Shown: positions 41,608 to 52,371 of the stretch, piece after piece
Position numbering within the stretch: position 1 is the first letter of the stretch
How the letters are laid out: each line of letters opens with the position of its first letter
NCBI GenBank assembly: GCA_030581615.1
Contig: JAKTTT010000060.1
Span: 62,001 to 126,000 of the forward strand
Reading direction: 5' to 3'
Length of the DNA: 64,000 nt
From: Alloascoidea africana
Lineage: Eukaryota; Ascomycota; Alloascoideomycetes; Alloascoideales; Alloascoideaceae
Notes under the pieces: generated by a model
Seen by the model: the letters and a program-made list of their open reading frames with translations, nothing else
Told to the model about the DNA's origin: nothing
Database searches by the model: none
Position numbers and translations under genes: made by a program

Positions 41608-44600
41608 CTACATGCCATACCTCGTGAACCCATCGCCCTGGAGGTCAAGAGCAGCTCTCAGCTTCCGTTTATCGTTTTTTGTCATCGCAGCGTTATGGTG
41701 TTGATGCCTTGGCCGAGGAGGTTGGTGCGGGATTATAAGCCCCCCGCTAGCACCACTAGTTCCTCCACTACCACTTAAACTGCCGCTAGAGCCGGCACTG
41801 GACTGGTAGATATTTGGAGGATACATGCCCATCATCATCTGCGGCGGCTGCATCATGGGCGGAGATCTCATGGACATGGGAGGAGGAGGAGACATTCCTC
41901 CAGGCCCAATTGGCATGTTAACGTCTGCGTGTTTCCTGGGACCATGTTCGCGACTGCCTTTTGGAGGACTGGAGTCAGAGTGCCTATTTGACATTCTATC
42001 GGACCCTCCAGATTTAGGTCTTCCTTGTCGTGGCGGTTTTGCAGCATCGTTTGGCCCGAGCATCGGAGGCGCACCGGCCATATACGGCGGCATCATATAC
42101 TGAGGTGGAACAGACATTCCATACCCATTGTACATCATGAAAGGATGAGGATGCTGTTGAGGAGGAGGTAGTTGGTGTCGGTGATGAGGTTTCCCTCTAT
42201 GAGGAGGACCTGCCATTTGAGAATGAGGGTTTATGCGTGGAGGGCCCGGAGGTCCAGGAGGAAATGGCATTCCTGGTTCGTAAGAAGGGCCATAGGGCAT
42301 GTAGGGCATATAGGGCATGTATCCTGGCCAGTATGCATAGGGAGAGTGTGCCTGTGAGTGTGAACCACTCCCCTTTCTCGGCCGTTCATGTTTCTGTATT
42401 GAAGTCGGCTTTGCTGTGCTAGACGATTTTGGAGCAGAGTTTGCGTCCTCGTATTCAGGATCACTATGATCATCATCATCATCATCACCATCATCCTCTT
42501 TTTTAGGATCTGAAGGAGACAAGACGTTTCGAAGTGGAGATGGAGGGGAGGTCATTGCGGTCAATTGAGAATCAACTCTTCTCCCGTAACTTTCTCCAGA
42601 ACCAACACTAGAAACTGTAGTGTTGCTCTGTCGTTGCCGAGCTTTATCCTCTTTTGTTTTTCCTTCTTGTTCCTTTTCCTGGGTCTGTAATGGACCGTCC
42701 TGATTGGATTCGACAATAGGGGATGCTTTCAACGTTTTAGGGCTATCTTCGTAGTAATCTGCAACTATATCACTTGGTGAGACATCCGTAAATTTGGGTG
42801 GTTTTGTGATAGTCAGATATTTTTGTTCCTCCTCTTTTGGTGGTTCGGTCTCTGGAATGTTTATCGGTGGGTTGTATACAGAAAGAGGTGGTTTCCTCCT
42901 CATCCGCTTTGCTTTTATCTTTTTGGGCTCTAAGCCCAGTTTCTCGGACTCAAAGTCAGATTCCGACTCTTTGCTGGGCGGATTGTATGCTTGGTTAGCA
43001 TGTTCTGTTACACTGTTGCTATTGGCCCCACCACTGGACTCGTTTCCTATATCATGATCATATAGCATGCGTTCTTGTTGGTGAGCAGGGTGCGTGGCTG
43101 CAGGTGTGGTAGAGTAAGCAGAAGATGGGCATATAGATTTGGGTCCATTCTCCGTTACTCCTAAGCCCTTTGTGACAATTGATGGGGGTAACGGTTTGTT
43201 TAGATTCGTAATTGATGGCTTTTCTGGTATAATTGGAGGTGTTGGGGGATGCGAGGGTGATAGAGAAGGGGAATTGAAATTGGATTCCGATCTCTTGTAT
43301 CGTAAATTATGCATCTGCTCAAGTCCTTTTATCACCGGTACTTTGATTTTATCGTTCATCTCCAGTGACTGTGAGCGCAATTCTTTGCGCTCATCTTTTG
43401 GAGGAGGCACAGGCAGCGGGATAACTGGTGAATTCAAATCACTTACCGCTGCATCTACCATCTCTTTCAAGTCTTCGATGTTGTTTGCCGTGTAGTAATC
43501 ACTAGTCGATACCGACGTCGAATCATCAGCATAAGATCCAATTGGTCCCATTGAGCTTTGGGATACATTCAGTGGAGTTGCGCCTCTTGTTTTTGGAGGT
43601 TCCTTTGGCTTATATTCTTCCTCCACACTTTCCAACTCGGGCTCCGGTTCAGGAACGAACGGGGGTGGTGTTACTGTTGCTGACGCTGGGGTAGACGGCG
43701 GCGTTTGACTTTCATCATCAATATTGTCCTTTTTACTGTTTTTGATCTTCTCTATTGATCCAGATCTAGATCTGGTTTTGATCAACGGCAAAGGTTTTGA
43801 TCTTGTTGCGGAGCCCATCCGTTTCAACTTATCAAGTGTACCCTTTGCAGCCTTCTTCACCGAAGTAGAAAACTCTTCAGCAGAGCTTTGTTTCCTGTGA
43901 AGAAGTGACCGTGAAGGGGATAGAGTATGCTGTTGGGGGTAAGGACAGTTGGGATTTGGACTCCAGGCGCGAGAAGAGTTACCACTGGGAGAGTTGGAGT
44001 CGTCATTGGGGAGTTCACCAGTCGACTTTTTGGATGCAGGAGCAAGAGCAGGAGCTTTTTCCATGACAGGACTTTCCACAATAGGAGACAGAACTGCGGG
44101 GCCTTCTGCCACAGGTGCTATAGGAAGATAGTGATCAGGGCTTGTTATCTCCTCCTTTTCCAACTCCCGCTGAGCAGGCTTTTCTTCATCTTGCAAAGAT
44201 GCAATTGGCTCTTCTTTAGCAGCTGCTCGGGGAGAATTAATTGGGAAATTGCTTTCTGAAGGAGTTGTCTCGATCGCATGGTCAAATGAAAGGTAGTTCA
44301 AATAACTCTTGTAATCGGCAAGGGTCATTGAACTAATGGGCCGTGCATTTTTGGAGTTTTCAGTTGTATCTGGTATATCTCTCGCTTTTGGCAAGTCCAG
44401 TTCCTGATCTCGTAGTTTCTGAGCCTTTTTATGTTTCCGCTTGCGTGTTTTCACCTCATCGATGATGACCCATTGTTTGCCAGTATTCTCGCTACTGGAC
44501 TTGGGCATGTCGACTTCGACTATAAGTGACCTGCCAAACGTTTTTTTCTTATATTCGCACACCTCGGGCGACAGACTAGCCATCCACGTCCAGATATAGT

Positions 44601-45965
44601 AATCGTCGATGTAGGTCTCCGAAACGCTCGCTGTGATAACCTTTTGCGACTGCTCATTCACACCCTCATCTTCATCTTCATCTTCATCGGAATGGAAATG
44701 CCAATTCGGAATCTTGCTTAGAATTCGCCGAGACTCGCTTGTTATCTTGTCCAGGACCTGAGAGTTCCCAAACAAGCGCTCCAGCACGCAAAACGCGGAT
44801 TTGCTCGGAAACACGTCCGGTTTCGAGAAGGCGACGGTCCGGGAGACGCGATCCAGCAGGTCCAGGGGCCCCGAGCTGAGCACCTCCGCGCGCACAGAGA
44901 CGATCGGGACGGGCACGAGCCGCGAGGCCGGAGCCGGCGCCGGCGGGTACGAGCAGCTCGCGATCAGGGCCAGTAGCGTGCGGTCCGGGCGGGCTTTGTC
45001 GTGGGCCTTGCGCTGGCGGCTGCTGAGATCGGGCGCCATGGACCGGATGAAGGCCAGAAACAGGTGGAAAGTGGCATTTGCGCCGGGCAGCCACGAGCGC
45101 ACCGCGTCTTCGAACAACGGCTTGGGCGGTGAGGTCGCGCCTATATCAAACGCATAGAAGGCCGCCATCTTGGCGATTTTGCGCCCGGCCATCTTGTTCT
45201 CCTGCGACCGGGACGCGATGGCGCTCAGCAGGTCGAAGAAGTCGTATAGAATCGAGGCATGGGCCGCGCTCTGGGTGCACCGAGGCATCAGCTCGTGGAA
45301 CGCTCGTTTGGGCATTTGGGCCTCTTTTTCTCGCAGCTTGAACAGATTGTAGCACCTCCAAGGAATGATACACCGGGATTCCAATCGACACCAAATCCAT
45401 TTTAGGACTGCTGTCAGCACAAACTCGTTGGCGATTTCCAGCACCAGGTACAACGCTTTCCCAGAGAGCGCCGGCTTCCCTGGAGGAAACAGCTTGGCTG
45501 TAAACACTGATACAACCTCGTTGTCTTCGGACCGGGGACGAAGAGGCAGAAACAGGTAAGGAGTTGTCATTCCTAACAAATTTTTCCTGTTAGTACCACA
45601 CTATGAGAAGCAGATAAAGCGTGCTCACCTCTCTTTTTCAGCTCTTTGGTGATTGCATGAACAGTTTCATAGACCTGCTCGTATTGCAGTACTATGTCTC
45701 CACTTCCTTCTGCCACGGGCACGGGCAAGGGCACTGGGGACTGCTCTCGCTGTGCCAGATGCTTCTGGGGCATGTTTGTGTCCCCCTGGGGGTGGTCTTG
45801 CAGGCTGGGCTTCGGACTGTTGTTCAGAAACCTGAGCCGTTCCTGTTCCAGGGGGTCTGGCAGGGGTTTTTCGAATGCATACTGTTGTAGTCTCCCGTGC
45901 TCCTCGACGGAGGTTTGCATAGGCTGCTGTTCATGGCTCGGTTGTCGCAGACCTATAGCCGACAT
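41608..45965 (-). CDS. Msb1/Mug8-domain protein, probable polarity/Rho-signalling scaffold
   Basis: Two exons, 45965-45629 and 45572-41608 (1433 residues), with a 56-bp intron (GTGAGC, TACTAAC, TTGTTAG). The junction restores AITKELKKRGMTTPYLFLPL, the opening of the Msb1/Mug8 domain. The domain continues with VVSVFTAKLFPPGKPALSGK, VLKWIWCRLES, AHASILYDFFDLLSAIASRS, AGRKIAKMAAFYAFD and ATFHLFLAFIRSM. Related proteins act at sites of polarised growth (yeast Msb1 with Cdc42/Bem1 and Rho1; fission yeast Mug8). The remaining ~900 residues are disordered: Pro/Ser/Lys-rich, then an acidic patch, then a Pro/Met/Tyr/Gly-rich tail with repeated YMPYMPYMPYG and many PP motifs. The exon for the domain N-terminus is GC-rich. 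An in-frame stop lies just upstream of this ATG unless a further exon exists. Confidence 0.8.
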
Positions 45966-46607
45966 TGGCACTTTTGCATATGAACTCAAGCCGCTCGGTT
46001 GGGGGTGATGTCGTTACGATGCAGTACGGTTCGGGACCCTACAAGCTGGGAAAATAAACAGAGTGAGAAGTTGGTTGGGGCGTTGGTCTGAGATGGGAGA
46101 AGTTTAAAAGGAGAAAAGAGAAAATGATTTGTGGTAGACTGCGAATTGCAGTGAGAAACACACTCCAGACTAAAACAAAAGCATATTACAGTTATCGCGT
46201 GTGGAGAGGAATGACCTGCCGCTTTCCTCAGAGCCCGCTGTGGTTTTTCTGCTAGTACTTCTCTCAGAAGGAGCTTCGCTGCCTGGTTCGATCCACTGGT
46301 ATTAAATATTAAATATTCTGGAACTGGTACCTGGACGAAAACGTATGGGCCCTGAAAATATTGGGATAATAGAGCATGGCGAACGTACACGCTTTGACTA
46401 CTCAGTGTTCTTCCATTCCGCATTCCTACATCTTGTCAAAAATAAGGTCCGGTGTAATCCACCACCGCCATCTTCACGACTGCCACCGTCCCTCCGTCCA
46501 CGGGGCTAATTCTAGTTCTTGGTATATGAGCGTTTACAATACATAAGCTTTTGGCCTTTGCAAAACAAAACAATTGGAAAGCGTTGCAAGTCGAATCTGT
46601 GTCAACA
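45966..46607. other. Region between MSB1-like start and ECM38 stop, with one candidate small ORF
   Basis: Mostly upstream sequence of the MSB1-like gene. It includes the separately listed minus-strand ORF from 46423, whose first ~70 codons look protein-like. Confidence 0.4.
45986..46423 (-). CDS. Candidate small gene or upstream exon, unrecognised
   Basis: An ATG at 46423 opens 145 codons. The first ~70 read like a real protein (HALLSQYFQGPYVFVQVPVP, EYLIFNTSGSN, AAKLLLREVLAEKPQRALRK), while the rest is Cys/Ser/Phe-rich and looks like non-coding translation. A GTCATT at about 46214, right after RKAA, could be a weak donor leading to an acceptor at TTTTAG about 45 bp further on. It could be an independent short gene or an upstream exon of the MSB1-like gene. 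I do not recognise a family. Confidence 0.25.
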   Translation of the reverse strand: MRNGRTLSSQSVYVRHALLSQYFQGPYVFVQVPVPEYLIFNTSGSNQAAKLLLREVLAEKPQRALRKAAGHSSPHAITVICFCFSLECVSHCNSQSTTNHFLFSPFKLLPSQTNAPTNFSLCLFSQLVGSRTVLHRNDITPNRAA

Positions 46608-48614
46608 TCAATAGCCAGCAGCCCTTCCCCTTTTCCTCCACCAATCGCTGACAGCATGTATAGTAAAGTTTCCTGCTGCTTGGTCCTCATCTCCATCGTT
46701 TTTGTTCCTGAAACGAAGAATCCCGTTCATTGCAGTCCGAGGAACCCACTCCTGCACTTTATGCCCCCTGTTTTCCAAACTCTTGCTAACCTTGTCTGCA
46801 ACGCCATATTCAAGGTATGCAATTTCAGGCAACAGCTGGTGGTGCAGACGTGGATAGGCTATGGTTTCCAACATTGGCAAGTCATAGTCAAAGATCCTTA
46901 CTATCGCTTGTAATAGGGAAGTAGGGATCCGAGAGCCACCTGCAGCCCCAAGTACAAGTCTCACCTCCTCGGAGTCAAACGGATCGGTCACAATGACAGG
47001 AGAGCACGAGGACAACGGCCTTGCAAAGGGCCGCACGTAGTTGTAGATAGAAGGAACAAGGTCAAATGCATTTGTCGAGTTTGGAAGAGAAAAGTCGTCC
47101 ATTTGGGAGTTTAAAACAATTCCTGTCTCCAAATCATGCACTAGGGACCCAAACAACAGATTCACGGTCGTTGTCATTGAAACCGCCATTCCTTGCTCAT
47201 CCACAACTGAGAAATGAGCAGTTCCACTGGGCTCGTTTTGCTCGTAGGCCGGATTATACGATCTCCATCCGTTAGTATGCGAGTCCGAAACGTTGCAACG
47301 TGCTGCGTCCGCATACTCTTGTGACAGGAGCTTGACGATAGCATCCTTATTGCTGTGCAGCTGGGATGAGTCGCCCAGCTCTGTCCTTCCAGCTGAGAGC
47401 CACTTCATCGCCTCAACTAGTCGCTGCGTGGAAACAGAGCTGTAATCGAGCTTTCCGTTCCCGCCCTCTGTCATGTTTAGCCCATCCAAAATGTTCAGCG
47501 CAAAGATCAACGCAGGCCCACTGCTTGGATTCTGGGTTGTGTAGATTTTTTTACCACGGTAGCTCGTCACAAGGCTCGGCAAGGTCTCGATCCTATAATT
47601 AGTGAAATCCTCAACGGTCGCTATGCCTCCAGCATCTTGGATTGCCTTTACCAGATTGGGTGCGATGGGACCGTTGGCATCGTAGAAAACGTCCGCGCTG
47701 CCATTTTGGGCAATCTGCCTCAACGTTCTGCCATAAGTTGGCCTCTTGATAAAGTCGCCACTTTTGATAAGCCGTGTCTCTCCCGTATTCCCATCCTCAG
47801 TGAAAAGAAATGGCCAATATTTGGGGTTCTGCTCCAGAATTGGCCTTGAAACATTAACCGCCTTCTCCAGCGGGAACTCGACCGTGAAGCCGTTTTCATT
47901 CAATTGCGCAACTGGCTCAATCAGCTCCTCCCATGTCAACACCCCACTGCCAAACCTTTTGTACAGCTCTTCCAGCCCTTTCAACTCGCCCGGGATCCCG
48001 ACCGCTAATCCACCGACCTGGGCCGAAGTCGGGTTCTTATCGTACATGTGCTTCGAAGATCCGCCGGGTGCCATCTCTCTCATGTTGATGCTCACAGAAG
48101 TGCATTTGTCTTGCTCATGTGCCAACTCCCGCTTACACCTGGGTGAAGGATTAACAACTGCAAAGCCTCCACCGCCTATCCCGCTTGAGAAAGAGTTGAT
48201 GGTGCCAATACAAAGAGCAACTGTTACGGCAGCATCGGCAGCAGATCCGCCTTTTTGAAGGATCTCAACCCCCAGCTTCGAGCACAGCGGTACATCACAC
48301 GCAACAGCAGCGTGGTGAACCTCCACAAGGTGTTTGGGATCGGGGTTGTTATCAGCGCCACCAGAGTTTTGATCATGCCTCTTCTCTTGTGGTATTATGA
48401 ATGGATCCCCATATTGGTTATTGTTCACAAAGCCCCATCTGCTGGATAACAACAAAGACGCTGCAAATCTCCCCCTTGCATAAATGTAAAAGAAAAGCAC
48501 GAGAAGCGATAGAGATATCGAGACAAGCCATCGGGGAGGATTCTTTCGAATAGAGTTCTTGAATGGTCTTACTATCCCAACCTCTTTCATAGGAGCATTT
48601 GTGTCTGTGCTCAT
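46608..48614 (-). CDS. ECM38: Gamma-glutamyltranspeptidase (Ecm38)
   Basis: 668 residues with a cytosolic basic N-terminus, one signal-anchor helix near 29-48 (WLVSISLSLLVLFFYIYARG) and the Ntn-hydrolase body. The large subunit carries HHAAVACDVPLCSKLGVEIL, GGSAADAAVTVALCIG and SGIGGGGFAVV. Autocleavage is expected before Thr465 in EPSGTAHFSVVDEQG, giving a ~204-residue catalytic small subunit with MTTTVNLLFGS, SQMDDFS and GAAGGSRIPTSLLQ. It transfers or hydrolyses the gamma-glutamyl group of glutathione at the vacuolar membrane, recycling its amino acids and detoxifying conjugates. Yeast Ecm38 is 660 residues. All key residues look intact. The start is the only ATG before the anchor helix. 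Confidence 0.95.
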   Translation of the reverse strand: MSTDTNAPMKEVGIVRPFKNSIRKNPPRWLVSISLSLLVLFFYIYARGRFAASLLLSSRWGFVNNNQYGDPFIIPQEKRHDQNSGGADNNPDPKHLVEVHHAAVACDVPLCSKLGVEILQKGGSAADAAVTVALCIGTINSFSSGIGGGGFAVVNPSPRCKRELAHEQDKCTSVSINMREMAPGGSSKHMYDKNPTSAQVGGLAVGIPGELKGLEELYKRFGSGVLTWEELIEPVAQLNENGFTVEFPLEKAVNVSRPILEQNPKYWPFLFTEDGNTGETRLIKSGDFIKRPTYGRTLRQIAQNGSADVFYDANGPIAPNLVKAIQDAGGIATVEDFTNYRIETLPSLVTSYRGKKIYTTQNPSSGPALIFALNILDGLNMTEGGNGKLDYSSVSTQRLVEAMKWLSAGRTELGDSSQLHSNKDAIVKLLSQEYADAARCNVSDSHTNGWRSYNPAYEQNEPSGTAHFSVVDEQGMAVSMTTTVNLLFGSLVHDLETGIVLNSQMDDFSLPNSTNAFDLVPSIYNYVRPFARPLSSCSPVIVTDPFDSEEVRLVLGAAGGSRIPTSLLQAIVRIFDYDLPMLETIAYPRLHHQLLPEIAYLEYGVADKVSKSLENRGHKVQEWVPRTAMNGILRFRNKNDGDEDQAAGNFTIHAVSDWWRKRGRAAGY

Positions 48615-49500
48615 TTAAATCCAGGTAGTAAGCTATTTTGTTTTCAAGGGCACTTTCAAATTCGAATCCAGTACCCAAGCAAGATCCAATATATAAATCA
48701 ATCGAGCCAGACCAAGATCGATCTTAGTAACGGGAACAACGCCTCTGAGGAGATTTAGGCCTCAGATAAGAAGTGTACACGTGATACAATATCATCCTTT
48801 TATGTATATGTACATTTCAGCACGGAGAAGATTGTGGAACAGTACAGCGATGAGCTGCCTGAATTACTACTAGACTCTAGAAATAGTGTACAAGTCGGAT
48901 GGTGAAGCGTCCTCGTGTCTCTATCGAGTATAATAAGAGGATCATTCCGTATTATTGGGATAGTTATTTGTATTCGGAGATGCATTAGGAGCGATCTAGA
49001 GCGTTGTGGACATCCACTCGAGCCAAATCTCTTCTCTAACAGTTTGATCTGGGCTAGGCACAGTGATCTCTTTGCCCTTGGCGGTTTTCTAGATTCTTAT
49101 TCAGAAACAATTGCAACAACCCGTCCCACCCTGTAGATGTATAGCAAGATGCAAATATCCTTAAACCAAAATTATTTGGGGTATGAAACCATAAACATTT
49201 GTGTACGTTTTTCTGATATGAGAACAAGTTTTGCTACCCGCTTGTATCTTGGGTATTTGTGTCTTGGCTTGCTCAGAGCCCATGCGCAAAAAACTGCAAA
49301 ACTAAATGATGATTCACGCATATATAAGGCATCCAGTAATGAAATCTACAAAGTAATATGAATAAGGGTAGTGGGAGAACAGGTAAAGAAAATGGCGGTG
49401 TCACTTCTCGATATCCGGGTAACAAAACTGATTTCTATGTAAAGCTGAGTCCAAGTTTCAGTCTTTGATTTCAATACTTGAAAACCTCGATAGAAGCGCA
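48615..49500. other. Divergent ECM38-GCD7 intergenic region
   Basis: 886 bp with only short, non-protein-like ORFs. It must contain both promoters; no individual motif stands out. Confidence 0.5.
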
Positions 49501-51002
49501 ATGTCTCAGGCTGATATAGGAATCCAGGTGGATACCTTTGTTTCGTAAGTGCTAACATGCATAGGTGTTGGAGATATGATAGGAACGGTACCGCAGACAT
49601 CTTTTTTCCGCTGTTTGATGATCTCAATTATGACTAACCTCGATTCCTGACTACAGAGAGTTAAAACGGCGAAAGAAAACTCGATCCTCTGAAGTCGGAA
49701 TTGCCACGGCAAAACTTTTACTGCGCTTTGTTTCTGCAGCGAGATGGAATCATATCGATCAGCTGGTTGTTGATCTGAGAGCTTTGGGCAAGCGGCTCTC
49801 CAATGCTCAACCTGGAGGTACGTTTTTTATGGTTTGTTTAATTCATGCCATACTAATTGTTGCAAAGAATTTGTATCGGGAAACATTATTCGAAGAATTC
49901 TCAGTGTGATTCGAGAAGAGCTGGATGAAACAAATGAATCAAACACACCTTTAATCACTTCAATGTTTAGTCTCTTGTCAACTACACATAGCCCCACAGA
50001 AACACCAAAAAATCAAGTAAAAGATCAAAATCAAGATGTAGCCACAGCAGCAGCAAAGAAACTCGCAAGAGACTTGAGGCCACTGATAGTGGAAGAAATA
50101 CATAATCTGATTGATGAGATTACGAATATAGATGATGGCATTCTACAAAATGGTGTGGACTTGATTCACGACAAGTGAGTCCTTGATTTTTTGAGAAAAC
50201 TTCGGCTTCCCAGTCATATCCAGACGTCTAACTGTAACTGTGCATTTAGTGAAATCCTCTTGTGTGCTACCCCTGGCTCGAAAACAGTTTTAAATTTTCT
50301 TCTCCGTGCTCGAGCAAAGAGAAAGTTCACTGTCTTTGTAACCGAATGTTTTCCTAATGAAACTAAGGAATCACATTTGTTTGCAAAGAGTCTGGCAGCT
50401 GCCGGGATTGAAACGGTAGTTATACCAGATTCATCGGTCTATGCAGTTATGAGCAAAGTGGGAAAAGTTATTCTGGGAGCACGAACAGGTATGAAGGTGT
50501 ATGCTCAGATTGTTTTTAGCCATATTAACTCTGTTATCCGCAAAAGTGTTTGGAAACGGTACTTGTGTCTCTGCTGCTGGATCAGCTGCGGTGTGTGGAT
50601 GCGCTAAAGCTCACAAAACACCTGTTTTCGTTGTTGCCGGGCTTTACAAATTATCGCCAGCATATCCGTTTGATGATGAAAGTCTGATTGAAGTGGGCAA
50701 CTCCGGCAAAGTGCTGAAATTTGAAGACAGTATGTCATCGCATCTCTTTCTTCTGGTGCACACTTTTTCTCTAACTGTGTTTTAGGCGATCTGGTCGATA
50801 AGGTTGAGGTTGTGAACCCCCTCTACGACGTCATTTTACCAGGTGACATTGACATTTATATCACCAATATGTAAGCTTTGGGATCATCTTGTTATGTTTT
50901 TGCAACCTGAGCTAACTTTTGCAAAGTGGAGGTTATTCTCCAAGTTTTCTTTATAGGATTGTCTGGGACAACTACAATACGGCCGATGTTAGTTTTGACT
51001 AA
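49501..51002 (+). CDS. GCD7: Translation factor eIF2B beta subunit (Gcd7), seven exons
   Basis: Exons: 49501-49544, 49657-49817, 49868-50174, 50250-50488, 50547-50729, 50786-50870 and 50927-51002, giving 364 residues (yeast Gcd7 is 381). The spliced protein follows Gcd7 across every junction: FVSELKRRKKTRSSEVGIAT, AQPGEFVSGNIIRR, NEILLCATPGSKTVLNFL, VILGARTVFGNGTCVSAAGS, TPVFVVAGLYKLSPAYPF and ITNIGGYSPSFLYRIVWDNY. eIF2B is the guanine-nucleotide exchange factor for eIF2; the beta subunit belongs to the regulatory Rossmann-like subcomplex that senses phosphorylated eIF2 alpha. Introns 2, 4 and 6 end in AAG, each supported by protein spacing. In intron 4 an upstream TTTTAG would keep the frame but insert ten extra residues. 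Six introns in one yeast gene is remarkable compared with its neighbours. Confidence 0.93.
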
Positions 51003-51983
51003 TCATACGATGGAATTGAAATCGAAATGTTTGTGCATGGACAAGAAGCACAATCACATCGAATAGCTCTAGTGTATTGATAGTTTGAGTTTAGTATTAT
51101 GTCTAATATTTGCATCATATCGATCTCATCTTGGCCATAAAACTTGTGAGCATGACACAGACTCGAGCAAGAATTGGCTTGAAGTTCCAGCGAAGAGAGT
51201 AAAATATTCTTTGGAGAATGCAAACGCCCCAAGGAAAAAAAAGGGTCTTCAAATGCAGCTATTTTCGGCTTCGTATCACTGTATTGGTAGGAAGCGAGGA
51301 CTGTCAGGCCTATGGAAGCGCATTCTCAAAGTGAATGAAAACGCTTAACGATCTTTGCTTTTGGAGATAGTGCAATGCTTTTTACTGTACCTCGGAATCC
51401 ATATGTCCAAATGGTCTTGTCTCATTAGGACATTCTTTCATACACCATTGCTAGCCTGCCCGATATTAAAATAGATACAACGTTTTTTATTTGGAAGAGA
51501 AAATCTGAAAGCCAGGCCAGCAGTGCTAGTAGGATCCCCCTGGTTCTTTTGCTCCCACCTCGGGTTTGATTTCAAGTTCGAATTGCTGCCTAAAGATCTA
51601 AGGCTAGATGAGCTACTACTAATGCAGTTTTCAACTGATCAGAAATGAAAAGAGCATCATTCATCTCTACTATTATGTTAGGGAACGATGTGTCATGCCT
51701 CAGGCGTCTATACAATGTGCACTTTGTATAGGCATTCGCCGCGTAAAAAAATTAAACCCTCTATTTGTCCTCTCAGGCGCTTTTTCTCGCCAATCGGCAT
51801 GATCCCATGGAAACCTTCTAGATCGAACAAGAGTATGGCAGAGATCCCGGAGTATAAAGTACCCTTCAAATCCCTTCCGTTCTCTTCTCTATCGTCACTC
51901 GCTTCTCTCTCTTTTACAAGTGTCTCAAAGTTTTCGCTCTTTTAATATCCATACTTTGCAATCAATCAAAAAATCCATTCGCA
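51003..51983. other. Long upstream region of the GPI-protein gene
   Basis: 981 bp without a recognisable gene; ORFs of up to 87 codons lack protein character. Such a long, complex upstream region suits a strongly regulated wall protein. Confidence 0.45.
51853..51858 (+). promoter_or_regulatory. TATA box of the small GPI-type wall protein
   Basis: TATAAA 126 bp before the ATG at 51984, followed by a C/T-rich initiator-like region. Confidence 0.5.
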
Positions 51984-52240
51984 ATGCAGTTTAAGTCCGT
52001 TGTTGTCGCCCTCTCCGTTGTCGCCTCAGTTTCTGCCGCCACTAACTCGTAAGCTTTCTTGTACATTGAATCGCCAAAAGCACTGAAACTAATTGTTAAT
52101 CATATAGGACCGCCACAAACACCACTGGTGCAACCAACTCCACCAATGGAACCTTATCAGAAAACTCTGGATCTAGCACCGTCTTCTCAGCCGGTCTAGC
52201 TGGTGCCGCCGTCGCCGGTGCAGTCGCCCTCCTCCTATAA
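51984..52240 (+). CDS. Small GPI-anchored cell-wall protein, 65 residues, two exons
   Basis: Exons 51984-52048 and 52108-52240 join across a 59-bp intron (GTAAGC, AAACTAAT, ATATAG). The predicted precursor starts with a signal peptide (MQFKSVVVALSVVASVSAA). It has a short Thr/Asn/Ser-rich middle (TNTTGATNSTNGT, three N-glycosylation sequons) and ends in a GPI signal: small residues (ENSGSS) followed by an apolar tail (GAAVAGAVALLL). The mature peptide would be only about 20-25 residues. Codons are C-ending and biased (GTC, GCC, ACC), which suggests high expression. Small GPI proteins of this plan occur widely in yeasts as wall or plasma-membrane components, but I cannot name an orthologue. 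The signal peptide, sequons and tail all appear only after splicing. Confidence 0.8.
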
Positions 52241-52371
52241 GGGAGTTGAATGGGCATATACAGCCTCAGTTAATTATTGCATTTAAAAGATTCTTAGAAT
52301 GATTTTGATTTGTCCATCTTGATTCCTGGTTTTGTTGTACTGTAAACCTAATGCAACGGTCTTCATTAATA

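Noticed and set aside
50501-50785. Alternative exon start in GCD7 using the TTTTAG at 50514-50519
   Set aside because: It keeps frame but inserts ten residues (AILTLLSAK and one more) into a region that aligns without a gap to Gcd7. The AAG acceptor at 50546 fits exactly.
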